Shown here: in pieces, positions 11,414 through 22,595 of the stretch
How the letters are laid out: the number at the start of each line of letters is the position of its first letter
Numbering within the stretch: position 1 is the stretch's first letter
From: Fonsecaea monophora
Lineage: Eukaryota; Ascomycota; Eurotiomycetes; Chaetothyriales; Herpotrichiellaceae
Reading direction: 5' to 3'
Assembly: GCF_001642475.1 (NCBI RefSeq)
Contig: NW_019173987.1
Location: 1-64,000 of the forward strand
DNA: 64,000 bases
Notes under the pieces: generated by a model
The model's database searches: none
What the model saw: only the letters and a program-made list of their open reading frames with translations
Told to the model about the DNA's origin: nothing
Made by a program: the position numbers and the translations under genes

Positions 11414-12889
11414 TTAGAAGCACTTGCGGTGCACAATCGAAGGCCCGCTCTCATCGTACTCCTGCTTGGAGATCCACATCTGTTGGAATGTGGAAAGAGA
11501 AGCCAAGATGGAACCACCAATCCAGACAGAGTATTTACGCTCGGGAGGAGCAATGATCTTGACCTTCATGGACGATGGGGCAAGAGCAGTGATTTCCTTC
11601 TGCATCCGGTCGGAGATACCGGGATACATGGTAGTACCACCAGACTGAAAAAAAGTGTCAATCATTGTGTTCATCTGATCCCAGAGAAGGTTGGACTTAC
11701 CATGACAATGTTGCCGTACAAATCCTTTCGAACATCGACGTCGCATTTCATGATGGAGTTGAAAGTGGTAACGTGGATACCGCCGGATTCGAGACCCAGA
11801 ACGCTTGGCTGGAAGAGGGCCTCAGGAGCTCGGAATCGTTCGTTGCCGATGGTGATGACCTGACCATCAGGTAGCTCATAAGACTTCTCCAGGCTGGAGC
11901 TCTGGGAAGCGGTTTGAATTTCTTGCTCAAAGTCGAGGGCGACGTAGCACAGCTTCTCCTTGATATCTCGGACGATTTCTCGTTCGGCAGTGGTGGAGAA
12001 AGTGTAACCGCGCTCAGCCAAGATCTTCATCAAGTAGTCGGTCAAATCACGACCAGCCATATCGACACGGGAGATGGCGTGAGGAAGGGCAAACCCTTCG
12101 TAGATGGGGACAACGTGGGTGACACCATCGCCAGAGTCCAACACAATACCAGTTGTGCGACCAGATGCGTACAGAGAGAGCACAGCCTGAATAGAAACGT
12201 AAAAGGCAGGGGCGTTGAAGGTCTCAAAGACGATCTGCGTCATCTTCTCTCTGTTGGACTTGGGGTTGATGGGAGCTTCGGTCAAGAGCACGGGGTGCTC
12301 TTCAGGGGCAACACGGAGTTCGTTGTAGAAAGTGTGATGCCAAATCTTTTCCATGTCGTCCCAGTTTGTCACAACACCGTGTTCGATGGGGTATCGCAGA
12401 GTCAAAATACCACGCTTGGACTGGGCCTCGTCGCCGACATATGAGTCTTTTTGACCCATACCGATCATGATACCATGGTGACGAGGTCGACCGACAATGG
12501 ACGCTGTCACCGTGTGTGAGTTTCAGATGTTCTCGGTTCAATGCGGGGCATGGACAACTTACGGAAGACAGCTCGAGGCGCATCGTCACCGGCAAAGCCA
12601 GCTTTGCACATACCAGAGCTGGAGGAGTCATTGTCAGTATTGTGGCCACAGTTGGCGCTAATATCCTCCTCTTCCGGGTCACCCGCAATTGAAGCTCGCG
12701 TGTCGAGAGCGAGATTGTGGGTGGGCGCAGGCAGGGAAATCCGGCCGAGGATAGGGGTGCTTACCCATTGTCAATGACGAGCGCAGCAACTTCTTCTGTT
12801 GAGTGAAAGCCATATCAGTATTGGATCCGGGATCAGAACTGTGTTCAAGAAGCAATTGCACTAGAGCTGGAATTTGGCTTACCTTCCAT
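11414..12889 (-). CDS. ACT1: actin
   Basis: Five exons on the minus strand: 12889-12883, 12795-12765, 12618-12563, 12503-11701 and 11644-11414. Spliced length is 1128 bases, exactly 375 residues plus stop, the canonical actin size. The protein starts [20 protein letters not shown], contains the DNase I loop region and phosphate-binding loops (DSGDGVTHVVPIYEG near 154-168), and ends with the invariant SGPSIVHRKCF. The first exon contributes only seven bases (ATG GAA G). The last intron lies between NIVM and SGGTTMYPG. The product is the cytoskeletal filament protein. Nothing appears truncated, and all splice sites keep frame. Confidence 0.98.
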
Positions 12890-14581
12890 TGTGACGGATT
12901 AGTGAAGGACGAAGTGAGGGGTGGTCGACAACGGCGAGGATGGGAGAATGGGAGAGAAATGTGAAAGGACTCGAGATGTCGAAGGTGAAAAAAGACCTTC
13001 GAGAAGACGAGCAAGGAGATTGGATAGATAGAAGGGATTGAGGATGGAGACAAGAAGCTGAGGAGGGTAAGATGGAGGAGCAGAAGTAGCGGTGGTTTGG
13101 TTTGGGCGGTGGGCTAAATCGGGCAGCTACGAGGCGCCAAGACCGGATGGGGTCAAGTCTGAGGAGCGATTCGAGCTTTCGGTGAGGGAAACGATGGCAG
13201 GGATGGCCACACTTGGTGCGGCTAAGAGTGATGAATGATGCCTGTGATGCTAGTCGTAAGACTTGGATTATGTATCAGTATTGGTTCTGGATTGCAGGGA
13301 AAAGGTGCGGCACTCAGCCTCAAATACCTTTGGGAGTGGAAGGCGAATACGCGCGGATGGGCTGGGGTCGACCGCCTCCTGCAATAAAATCTCAGGTAAT
13401 GGGAGGCGCCTTTCCGTTCCTTTCTTTATTAGCGACGACTACTTGTATGGGCCACCGACTACTGACAACTAGTATGTACCAAGATGCTCAAGCTCATACG
13501 ATTTTCTCCACGCGTGGCGGTATGGCCGCGCAATATGGCTTCTTCAAAGTACGGATGAGCCTCGTCACCGGGTCCCCAAGCAACAGGCAACTACAATTCC
13601 CGCCCAAGGCTGGCCTGATCAACCTCCCTAGTAATGCTAGAAATGGTGCTTTAAACCTCCCAGCCCGGGCCGTGTTTTGGCCCTTGGAGGAGTTGCTGGT
13701 GCCAAAGTGCGGCTGATGATGACGGATCCAACACTTTCCTTGCGCTTCTCGATACTACCAGTAGTATTCGGTATGGACGAAGGCACATGGGGAGATAATG
13801 ACTTTTCTGCCCCACTATCGATGGACCTCAGCCGTATTAGTCGCTTTTTGTTGCTCACCGTGTCTTGACGACTCTGTAGTAAGACTTAGCGAAGTGTGAA
13901 AGGGTGCCGAAGAATCGTCCTCTGGTTTCTTGGGGGGCGTAGTTGCCCACCCACAGTGTTTTGCTAACCACCAACAGGCACCAAGTATTTCTCTCCATGG
14001 AATTTTTCTTGGAGTTTGTGTGCGTGGGCAGTTCAAGCCTCCCAGCCACAAATCGCGGGGTAGCCAAAGCCCGGAATGCGGAAGAACAATTGCCCAGCGT
14101 ATCAGTGGCACAGCCACCAACGCCATTTGCAGAACAGGGCCTTAGTCATCGCTCTTAATCGAACTGACGGCACCAAACGGTCACCTCTTATTTGAGACTT
14201 ATCAGAGATCCTGGCTTAATTACTCTGCTGCCTGGGATGGGGGTACTCATAACCTTGGAAATTGCTCTCAATACGATACAATGTCATATTGATTGTCCTT
14301 GAGCTCGTCGTCCCAGCCAACTAGAATTCAGAGAGGCTCGAAGGTGCAGCAGGGCCCTAGTGGCTTCTGGAAGATTCTGGATTTTGATTGGCCAGGCGTC
14401 CCGTTTCCTAACCTCATAAGAAGCCCTTGAAGAGCAACCACAGCAATCTCTTCGGACGTTTACAAGAGAATTCTCATTCAGATCATATCCTCTGAGCGAA
14501 TATAATACTTTGAACACTACTAGACAGACCAATTTTTGCCCTTTTTGGAGAAATTGTAACATACCTACCTGATTGCCCATC
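12890..14581. other. divergent intergenic region between actin and FES1
   Basis: About 1.7 kb between the actin start and the FES1 start. It should carry both promoters and the actin 5' leader, which is purine-rich on the plus strand. Open frames up to 167 codons (for example 13213-13716) show no motif, overlap frames on the other strand and begin at non-ATG or poor contexts. No gene is called. Confidence 0.5.
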
Positions 14582-15205
14582 ATGGAACCAGGACTAAACT
14601 CCCTACTACAATGGAGTATCGAGAACTCCGACACTGGTCGAAACCCCGATCAGCCCGTCAGAGAACCCAGAGGCCTGTCGGCTGATGTGCTGCGCTCGCT
14701 GATGGGCGGTCCGAGCGACGCCGACTTGATGCGAGAAGCCATGGCCATCATCGAATCCTCCGACCCCGAAGTCACCCACGACGCCAAAATGACCGCCTTC
14801 GACAACCTCGAACAACTGGTCGAAAGCATAGACAACGCCAACAATATGGAGCCACTGGGCCTTTGGTCGCCGCTGCTGGCGCAACTTGAGAGCCATTCGG
14901 CAGACTTGAGACGCATGGCGGCCTGGTGCATCGGCACGGCAGTCCAGAACAACGTCAAAGCCCAGGAGCGACTCTTAGCCCTCAACGGCATTGAGCGGCT
15001 TGTCCAGGTTTCCCTCGATGACGCGGACAAGGCCGTACGAAGGAAAGCCGTCTACGCCCTGAGTTCAGGCATCCGGAATTACCAGCCTGCCATGAACGAG
15101 GCGGTAAAGCGGTTGCCAAAGGATATCGTCGGTCCTGATCAGGTCTCTGCGGCAGATATGGACGTGATTGATGCCATCATGGGCAAGCTCAGAGAAAGGG
15201 AGTGA
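14582..15205 (+). CDS. FES1: Hsp70 nucleotide exchange factor Fes1
   Basis: An intronless 207-residue protein starts at the ATG at 14582; the frame reaches three codons further to a TTG. The N-terminal Fes1 signature is clear: LNSLLQWSIENS near residues 4-15, followed by RGLSADVLRSLMGGPSDADLM. Armadillo-type helical repeats follow, with RRMAAWCIGTAVQNNVKAQERLL and VRRKAVYALSSGIRNY. It stimulates ADP release from cytosolic Hsp70 (Ssa in yeast) and so links chaperone cycling to protein quality control. Fes1 in fungi is usually about 200-290 residues, so this is a compact form. Some fungi make a nuclear isoform by alternative splicing; I see no evidence for that here. Confidence 0.95.
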   Translation: MEPGLNSLLQWSIENSDTGRNPDQPVREPRGLSADVLRSLMGGPSDADLMREAMAIIESSDPEVTHDAKMTAFDNLEQLVESIDNANNMEPLGLWSPLLAQLESHSADLRRMAAWCIGTAVQNNVKAQERLLALNGIERLVQVSLDDADKAVRRKAVYALSSGIRNYQPAMNEAVKRLPKDIVGPDQVSAADMDVIDAIMGKLRERE

Positions 15206-15809
15206 GTTGAGGGAGGTCAAGGAGAAAAGTTTGAGAGACCGAGCCGAACGAAATCCCGGAGTGGCAATATACCATTCCGGTAGAAGGGGATCGAAAGACC
15301 AAATATGCTGGGCAGCAAGAGATGTTTGCCCCACTAGTGACAACTGGACGAGCAAGAGCAGAGCATCCCAGGCATCACGCCATTCCATAAAAAGGGATCT
15401 CAGTCCAGCTTAGTACCACGGGAAGATCAGGCGGCTGCTTGATCACGGCGAACTTGAGAAGGATGCACACTTGTGCATTCAAATGGTGTTTTCAAGCCTG
15501 GGAGATAGTCGCCACAAGCTTCTTCCGGGCCAGAACCGAACAGAAATATAACGAATGAAATGTTTCATTTTGATCAATACAAGTACAGACGTTGACCCGT
15601 GACCGCCGTGCTGTGGATACGCCTCATTGCCGCTGAAATGATACTGTGTGCGCCTTTGAGAGCTGCACTGCGCTACCATGGCTTGCCTTCATATGCCTCT
15701 TAGCCTTAGTATGTGTGCCTGTAGCTTTCCGATAGCGCGCATACACACCCCGTGTGAGAAACAGCGCTATAGCACCCTGTCCTTCTCCCTCGCGCCAGCA
15801 TAGCAGTTC
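15206..15809. other. convergent intergenic region between FES1 and VPS68
   Basis: This is the 3' flank of both genes. No gene was recognised. Confidence 0.5.
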
Positions 15810-16407
15810 TCACAGCTGCAGTGTATATGTATAATCATCCTCCATATTCTGACTGACCCAAAGAACCACCGAGCTCAGCATGACCAACCCATTGGCCACC
15901 ACATTGGCCACTCCCATGTACACCGTCTGCAAGGCATAGTCCTTGAAAAGGTACTTGAGCACCATGACCGTGACACTCCCGGCCAGGCCGCCGGCCATGA
16001 GCGCAAAGCCCAGAAACAAGACGGTGCGCGCTTTCCAGGCCACCCCGTTCCCGCTATACGACCAGCTGTCCGCGGACAGGCGGGATTTCTCGATCGAGTT
16101 GATGACGAGCATACCCAGCGCCGAACAGATCAGAGGGATCCAATCGACAAAGTTGATGTGCACGTGGCTACCGTTGAGGGGAGACTTGGAGAAGACGCTG
16201 GCATCCACGAAGAAGAAGAAGCCGAGAGAAAACTGGAAGTTCGGGGGTTTTCTATTAGTGAGGTTCCTCGGGGTCAAGGGGACAAAAGTCAAGAGGTATA
16301 GCGAGACATACGAGAGCGCCGGCAATATAGACACCAGCGGTTCTGGTGTTGGCGCTGTTCAGCCAGGCAGGCTTCGAAAAGCGGAACAGACGCTGTGAGG
16401 TCGACAT
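15810..16407 (-). CDS. VPS68: vacuolar protein sorting protein Vps68 (UPF0220/TMEM50 family)
   Basis: Two exons: 16407-16312 and 16232-15810, 172 residues. The intron has a GTATGT donor and a CCAG acceptor with CACTAAT upstream. The protein begins MSTSQRLFRF and has about four hydrophobic segments. It carries family landmarks: FVDWIPLICSALGMLVINSIEKSRL near 60-85, VLFLGFALMAGGLAGS near 110, and the terminal block QNMEDDYTYTLQL, which closely resembles the yeast Vps68 end. In yeast, Vps68 binds Vps55 at endosomes and promotes late-endosome-to-vacuole transport. The gene for Vps55 is the next one on the same strand. Confidence 0.94.
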
Positions 16408-17856
16408 GGTGTAAGCAAAGGAGGCTTCGACAGGTAAAGACCGTGCGATGGGGATAATTGTATATCGTTCTCGTAAACGCTAATGGTTCGCAGGGACGTA
16501 ATGAAGAATAGATGTCCTGGTCCGGACGAAAGCTGGGAATCCGCAGGCTGGCACGGCTGGGTGGGAGCAGAGAAGCATCAACCACTCGGAGACTTTTTCC
16601 ACCGAGCTCGCGGTGGAAATTCTTCGGTTAACCTTCCCGATAGGGTTAGTGTAACAACCACAACAAGAATGACCCTTCCTGTCTTCTTAGGACATGGCCA
16701 CTTGGCCTCATTGCTATTGCGGCAGTCCCAGTCGGGAAGCCATACGGCCCCATCGACAGGCACGAAATGGCAATCGCTCTACAGCGTCGGCATGGATCAC
16801 CCTCCTGGCAGCAAGACCGTGGGAGGTAGATGGCTCCGGAACGATCCCACGCACTAAGTAAGCCCATTACAGCCTTGACGTCCGTCGCCGATAAGTAGTC
16901 CGATTCTATCCCGGCGCCAGCTCGATCTCTACTTGGAGTGGAATGCATTCGAGAATACCCCATAACAGACATCTACGAATGGGACGATGGCTGGATAACT
17001 AGATTGTAATGTTGGAGGCCGTCGATATTACGACTAGCATCCGCTAAATATAGGCCTATATATATATCTTAACGTACGATATTTATTGAGGCTCCATCAA
17101 CCCTTAATCAGGGCCGAGGTATCGACTTAGAGTAATAGGCTGATCGATGCCGGAATCTTAAGAATCCTACTACATGACTATAGCTTAGAGCGTCGACTAC
17201 CCTACTTCGGAACTCCTGTCACGGATCTCCAAGTGCTTGAAGAAGGACGTCTACTGTAAGATGCAATGTCGAAAGATCCGAGGATCCGCGTCCTCGCAAT
17301 CCCGGTATTGCTTCATCAGATCTACGCTCACGACCACACTACGTTGCAGCCTTGTGCTAGAGCTGGTTGGCCTCGTCACCCTACACTCGTAAGCGCCAGC
17401 TACCCCGTGAACGTCTGGACTTAGTTCGAGAATAGTTACGAGTAGGATAGTGCACGACGATGACTGACGACGAAAGTAATATGGAGCCTAAAGTTTAGTT
17501 CAAGACCGCAGGCTGCAGAGATACATGGAAGGGGCACGAGGTCAAAACATGCGCGGCAACTCATGGGCTCGATCCTGGTCCTCAATTGGCACATGAACAT
17601 CGTGAAGGCCACTTCTCGGAGAAGGAAAGAATAGCATAACCAGTAAATCCCATTAGGAATAGCCTTGTGGGCGAGCCACAGCTTGTCATTGATACAAATA
17701 TACCAGAATTCGCTTGCGTGATCCGTTGTGTAGAACAACTTCCACCTCGTATGTTTTCGTCCAACATTGCGGAGCAATATCTGTTAGACCAACCAGATTC
17801 ATGACGCCTAGCAGATGCATCCAGATCCTCAAAAGTCCGCGTTTGCGCTGCGCTTT
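16408..17856. other. VPS68 to VPS55 spacer, TA-rich degenerate-looking core
   Basis: No supported gene. Part of the region, about 16860-17480, looks different from the other spacers: it is rich in TAG/CTA/TATA steps (for example TATATATATA near 17060), has no long open frame on either strand, and includes regular short TA-containing words. It could be a decayed transposon, but no terminal repeats or coding remnants were recognised. Confidence 0.35.
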
Positions 17857-18366
17857 TTAAAAGTCTTGCTCCTCCTTGAAAAACTGGGTGAAGCTGATGA
17901 TGGTGCCGTATATCAGCAGACCACCGACAATTGACATAACCATGGCCGGAATCTGAATGAGAGCAGAATGAGCGAGCAGGATCGGCAAGGCTGTCGTGAA
18001 GTGTTGGTCAGTGTACTCGCTCAATATCCTCCGGCTATGTAAACGTACCGATACCCATAAGGACGAGGAATCCTGTGGCAAAGCGACCCAGATCTATCCA
18101 GGCGCCGGAATTGCTCTCAATAAAGTCGTCTGCATTGGCACATCGTCCTGCCACCCAGTTCGGCACGGGCGCTAACACATAAGTTGCGACGACGAGTAGG
18201 GTGAGGAAGTTATGGAACAGTGCAGCGGAGAGGATGACGAGGAGGAATCCGATGGCAAGTACCTGGCTCTTTGTTAGTTGCGCGCGCCCTGGATAGGATC
18301 ATACTAGCTCATGCGGCGTACAAAGGAGAGAGCAATAATCGTTTTCAACCCTGCCGTCATGATCAT
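17857..18366 (-). CDS. VPS55: vacuolar protein sorting protein Vps55 (OB-RGRP/LEPROT family)
   Basis: Three exons: 18366-18322, 18262-18049 and 17990-17857, encoding 130 residues. All junctions keep frame. The protein is almost wholly membrane-embedded: LKTIIALSFVLAIGFLLVILS, NFLTLLVVATYVLAPVPNW, FATGFLVLMGIALPILLAHSALIQ and MVMSIVGGLLIYGTIISFTQFF give four spans. The VLAPVPNW and IGGLLIYG-type blocks are hallmarks of the family, and the length matches yeast Vps55 (140). It acts at late endosomes in vacuolar sorting, in complex with Vps68, whose gene lies about 1.45 kb downstream on the same strand. Two in-frame ATGs (18366 and 18360) are possible starts; the choice changes only two residues. 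Confidence 0.94.
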
Positions 18367-18774
18367 GGGGAAAGCAAGATCGAGTAGATCGCTTTATCTG
18401 GTCTTCGTGATGCCTGCGCAACTACAAGCGCTGCGACTTGGGGTTCGAGTGATCGGAAGGATAGAAGAGGCGGAGCGAAGCGAGAGTGGGCTGAATAGTG
18501 TTATCGCAAGAGTCGTATATTGGGTTTCATGAAAGAAATGGGTTGTTGGGTCGGTGGTTAAAGGGTCGGCCAACTTGTGAGGGATGTTTCGAAGGAACCT
18601 GTGGCTGGGCGCCGAAGCTCCTCCGCAGTCGATCGCGAGAACCTGGAGTTTGCGCGTCTGCAAGTGCCTGGCTTCATTGATTTTATTCTAAATTCCAACA
18701 CCCACCACCCACGACCCGATCTCTCCTTTGCTGTTTATGCTCCGTACTTTTCATCTACTTGACGTGCAATCAAG
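18367..18774. other. divergent promoter region of VPS55 and PRE5
   Basis: About 410 bases shared between two divergent genes. No open frame of interest is present. Confidence 0.5.
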
Positions 18775-19667
18775 ATGTTTAGAAATAACTATGACAACGA
18801 CTCCGTCACCTTGTAAGGCTCCTTATTGACCACCCTCCACACCCTCAGATACTGATTCATTTCCAGTTCACCTCAAGGCCGGATATTCCAGGTCGAGTAT
18901 GCTCAAGAGGCCGTCAAGCAGGGATCGGTAGTTGTCGGGGTCGTCAGTAAGAAGCACGTGGTTCTCACTGCTCTGAAGGTCCGCATCCAAAACAGCTTCG
19001 TTCTCAAGAAATCCGCCGCTTACCATGGCTATAGAGAAATGCCGAAGAACTATCCTCGTACCAGAAAAAGATAGTCGGTGTCGATGACCACCTAGGAGTT
19101 GCCCTCGCCGGTCTCGCCTCAGACGCCCGTGTCCTTTCCAATTTCATGAAACAACAGTCACTCGCCTCAAAAATGACCTACGGTCGTCCGATACCCGTCG
19201 AGCGCATTGTGAATATGATTGGCGACAGAGCTCAGACCAACACGCAACACTATGGCAAGAGACCCTACGGCGTGGGACTGTTGGTGGCGGGTGTCGATGA
19301 GCTGGGACCTCACCTGTTCGAGTTCTCTCCGTCAGGGATGACGCAGGAGATGCTAGCTTGTGCGATTGGAGCGAGGAGTCAGATGGCTCGAACGTACCTG
19401 GAGAGACACTTGGATAAGTTTGCGGACTGCGGCCGTGAAGAGTTGATCAAACATGCGTTGCTCGCATTGAAAGAGTCTTTGGCTCAAGACAAGGAGCTCA
19501 CAGTGGACAACACCAGTTTGGCGGTGATCGGTATCGGCGAGAAAGATGGTAGGAAGAAGCTGGAGGCCTTCAAGCTCTATGACGGACAGGACGTTGGGCC
19601 GTTGCTTGAAGCGAGCGTGGAGACGACGGCAACTGAAGGCGGAGACGCAATGGAAACAGATTCGTAG
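18775..19667 (+). CDS. PRE5: 20S proteasome subunit alpha-6
   Basis: Three exons: 18775-18812, 18867-18978 and 19035-19667, encoding 260 residues. The protein opens MFRNNYDNDSVTFSPQGRIFQVEYA, the alpha-subunit N-terminal signature that helps gate the 20S core. It continues with GVDDHLGVALAGLASDARVL and RPYGVGLLVAGVDELGPHLFE. The 56-base intron between LK and RNAEE removes an in-frame insertion that ends in a stop, so it must be spliced. Length is near human PSMA1 (263) and longer than yeast Pre5 (234). The C-terminal tail is acidic. It is a structural alpha-ring subunit in nucleus and cytosol and has no catalytic Thr, as expected. Confidence 0.97.
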
Positions 19668-19804
19668 GAAAACAAGTGATAAGAACGCATATTGCACGGC
19701 GTTTGGCGTAGCAGGCTGCTACAAGGCAATGCGAGACAGTCTCAAGGAAATGGCCGGGCAGAATGGGTGGAATCGAAGAATTTCACTGTGCTCTATTTTC
19801 CCAT

Positions 19805-20619
19805 CTATGACCAATCCAGCTTATACCTGCCAGGTGCAACCTGATAACCACGCAAGGCTTCGATGACCTGATCCGTGCTTTGGACCTCGACCAAGATATT
19901 AGCAGCGCCCTCTCCCACGAACCCTTCTCTTATCGCCGTCTTGACCCAGTCTAACAAGCCGTTCCAGTAACCGTTGATATTGACGAGAATGATGGGGATC
20001 TGATGGATGCCCAACTGATTCCACGTAACCATCTCCATGACCTCCTCCATGGTCCCATATCCTCCGGCCAGTGCCACAAACCCTGAGCCGGGCGCACCGG
20101 CTTGCACTGAATTTGCCATCATCCGTTTTCGAGTGTGCATGTCCGGGACGATGGTGGTTCTCCCAAACTCGGACTCGGGCACAATTTGTTTATCCGGATC
20201 TTCGGTACTGTCGATGCGTTGTAATTCCTCCGTGGACATGGTGCGCTCTGCCTTTCTCGTTCCGAAGCGACTGGTTTCGCTACGCACAGAAGGGTCCTTC
20301 TCTGAGCGGATCAATGCTCTGGGGATGATACCGTGGACTGAACTGGGACCGGAGAGGGAGACGAGCGTTTTGGCCAATTCGCCCATTATGCCCATGGTCC
20401 CTCCGCCATAGACGAGCTGGTAGCCGGCCTCATGAAGAGATTGCCCCAGTTCTCGTGCGGACGTGAGATGAACGGGATCTTTTCCTGGTGAAGAAGCACA
20501 ACTTAAAGAAACCTGTTAGTCACCCTGCTAGGAGCTTCACACATGGGGAGATCGTGTTTCTCGACGCACAAGACGCAGACGACGGGAGTCGCCCCGCTGG
20601 ATTCCTGGGCTGCTGGCAT
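19805..20619 (-). CDS. LOG-family phosphoribohydrolase (lysine-decarboxylase-like)
   Basis: Two exons: 20619-20570 and 20501-19805, 248 residues. The donor GTGCGT and the acceptor TTTAAG join to give VVCVFCASSPGKDP, the expected LOG N-terminal strand and loop. LVYGGGTMGIMGELAKTL follows. The active-site motifs are MHTRKRMM near 137-144 and GGYGTMEE near 163-170, the fungal version of PGGxGTxxE. In plants and bacteria, LOG enzymes release free bases such as cytokinins from nucleoside 5'-monophosphates. The older label lysine decarboxylase is an annotation error for this fold. The physiological substrate in this fungus is unknown. Cytokinin-producing fungi use LOG-like proteins, often fused to an isopentenyltransferase; no such fusion or neighbour is seen here. 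Confidence 0.92.
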
Positions 20620-22595
20620 TATAGAGCAGCCTGATTGAAACGGGGAGAGATGGGCAAGATGAAAGTTCTTGGACGGCGAAAGGCTAAGATCATGAATTGG
20701 ATGGGGTGTAGTAAGTGTGGTTGTGAACTGTCGTTTATGTCGGTCTCGAAGTCGAGGGAGAGCAAAAACTTAAGAAGAGAAGCAGCAGACGTGCGTGAAA
20801 CCAGAATTGACCTAGATCATGGTCCGACCTACGAAATACTATTTGGAAACGTTGTGCGAGTTTCGGTGAAGACTGATTGGGAGGGGAAAAGTTGCAGATG
20901 TTGGTTGTTGGGCATTTGTTTGGTAAGCTGGACACACAGTTTATGCGTGGCTCGTTCTGGACGATTGGTTTATGAGTCAACATGACGTCGGAGACAGCAA
21001 CCTCGTGTGGATTCAATGGTGCCACGTGAAGGGATCGTGGGAAGGAGAATGTGGCTCCCAGTCCTCGGAGGTCGCCGATGGCATTAGGATTCTCAAGGGA
21101 AAGGGAGGACAAGTTGAGGTGGAAGTGGTGAGGGATGCAGTGAGCATTATTACATAGGCATGAGGTAGACATAACGTGTACCTAGAGAAGATGGGTATAG
21201 GTAGGGTAACGCTGGTAGCCCTAGGTACCTAGTGCTATTGTAGGTACCTAATACTTAACAGGGAGTACTTGGTATAGTAGCAGTATTAGTACGAAGGTAC
21301 GAGGATACGAGGGGGACAAGGTGAGAGACTGGGGCTTATCGATAGCGATAGCGGCCAGCAGGATACAGTAGGTGCTAGGGAATACTAGGTAGGTACTCGG
21401 TGTAGACCAAAAACGCTTAGGTAGTATTTGTAGGTAATAATAGCATTCACTAGTGGTACCCAGGTAGGCACTGGTCTTGGTGGGTAGTATCGAGTACCTA
21501 CTGTCCTGGGACATGTACGTGCTAGGCAGCCACCAGCCTGGCACCTTCCAAGTTATTGTCCCTCGCATCACCACGTGATTGTCTCAGACGCACGAGGAAA
21601 AGATTCTCTCTCTTCTCTTTCTTCCTTCCTCCTTCCTTCCGCTATTGTGCCGTCTTCCTCCACTCTTTTCGCTTACTGTATCCGCTCCTGTTCTGCCGAT
21701 CTGCTCTTCTTCCTCTTCTCCAAACTCTTCTTCCCCTTGCAGCTGCAAGGTTATTCATTCTTGTTTCCCCATCAGTGCCTCGTCCCTGGCTGCCTCAGAG
21801 CCTCAATCGCCCCAGCCTCCTCCATTATCCAGCTCACGGGACCCCTTCAACTGTTCCATGCGACTGACACTGGGCTGAACAAGCTCGTCATGATCCATCA
21901 CAGGATCTCGTATCGCACCCGTTCTCCCGAGCAATCGCAGCTGTTTGACGGCCCGCATGGCTCGCTTAATATGCTCGTACTGGGTCCCTTCTGACTCGAA
22001 GCTTTCGCCTCTGCCTTCTTTGCAAGGTCAACGCAATGAGCCTTAGACTGGCCCGTTTCGGGCTTTTACTACGCCATCCCTCCATTCCGTCACCGTCCCA
22101 TTGGTTGTGAACAACCACGCCTTGCCGACGGTTTTGCTTGTTCTTGCCTGCGTGCATGTCGGCCACTGATACATGCGGCCAGAAGCCGTGCAAACAGCCA
22201 GCTCCAGGCACTCCATCCTCGGAATCACACCCTCCTCGGCCCCAATAGTCTCGTATCTTGCGATGGGGAGCTGAAAAAAGAACCCCGCTTTCCCTGGTAG
22301 GGCTACCAACTACATGTGCTGTCGGGCGTGATCGTTGCAGATACTCTCACACCTCTTTGGCCCTTCGTCTTCAAATGTCCTAGCCGCCAACCTCTACTGA
22401 GACCCTGCCCCGGTGGATTTCTTGGTTTGATGCTTCAAGACCTCGCCGTCCCGCTCTCTGCCTCAGGGTTTTTCCTCTTCTCTCTTTTTGCTCCGTCAGC
22501 CTTATCCTTGCACCAGGTTACCCCGCCTGCCGTCCTGACGATATCATTGTCGTCGCAGCGCATATCCTGCGGCGCAACCGGTGCCTTGTGCAGCC
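20620..22595. other. long intergenic region upstream of the mucin-like gene
   Basis: Nearly 2 kb. The stretch 21175-21550 is dense in GTACCTAG / TAGGTAC / CTAGGTA words, for example CTAGGTACCTAG at 21221-21232 and TAGGTACCTA at 21241-21250. After 21580 it becomes strongly pyrimidine-rich (CTTCCT runs), as in the 5' leaders of highly expressed fungal genes. A hydrophobic stretch in an open frame near 22430-22520 could be a signal-peptide exon of the next gene, but I could not find a frame-consistent splice. Confidence 0.4.

Noticed and set aside
13213..13716. 167-codon frame between actin and FES1
   Set aside because: It starts at a non-conserved site, has no domain or splice context, and overlaps equally good frames on both strands.
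19805..20619. Lysine decarboxylase annotation
   Set aside because: The GGYGT and MHTRK motifs define the LOG phosphoribohydrolase family; the decarboxylase name is historical.
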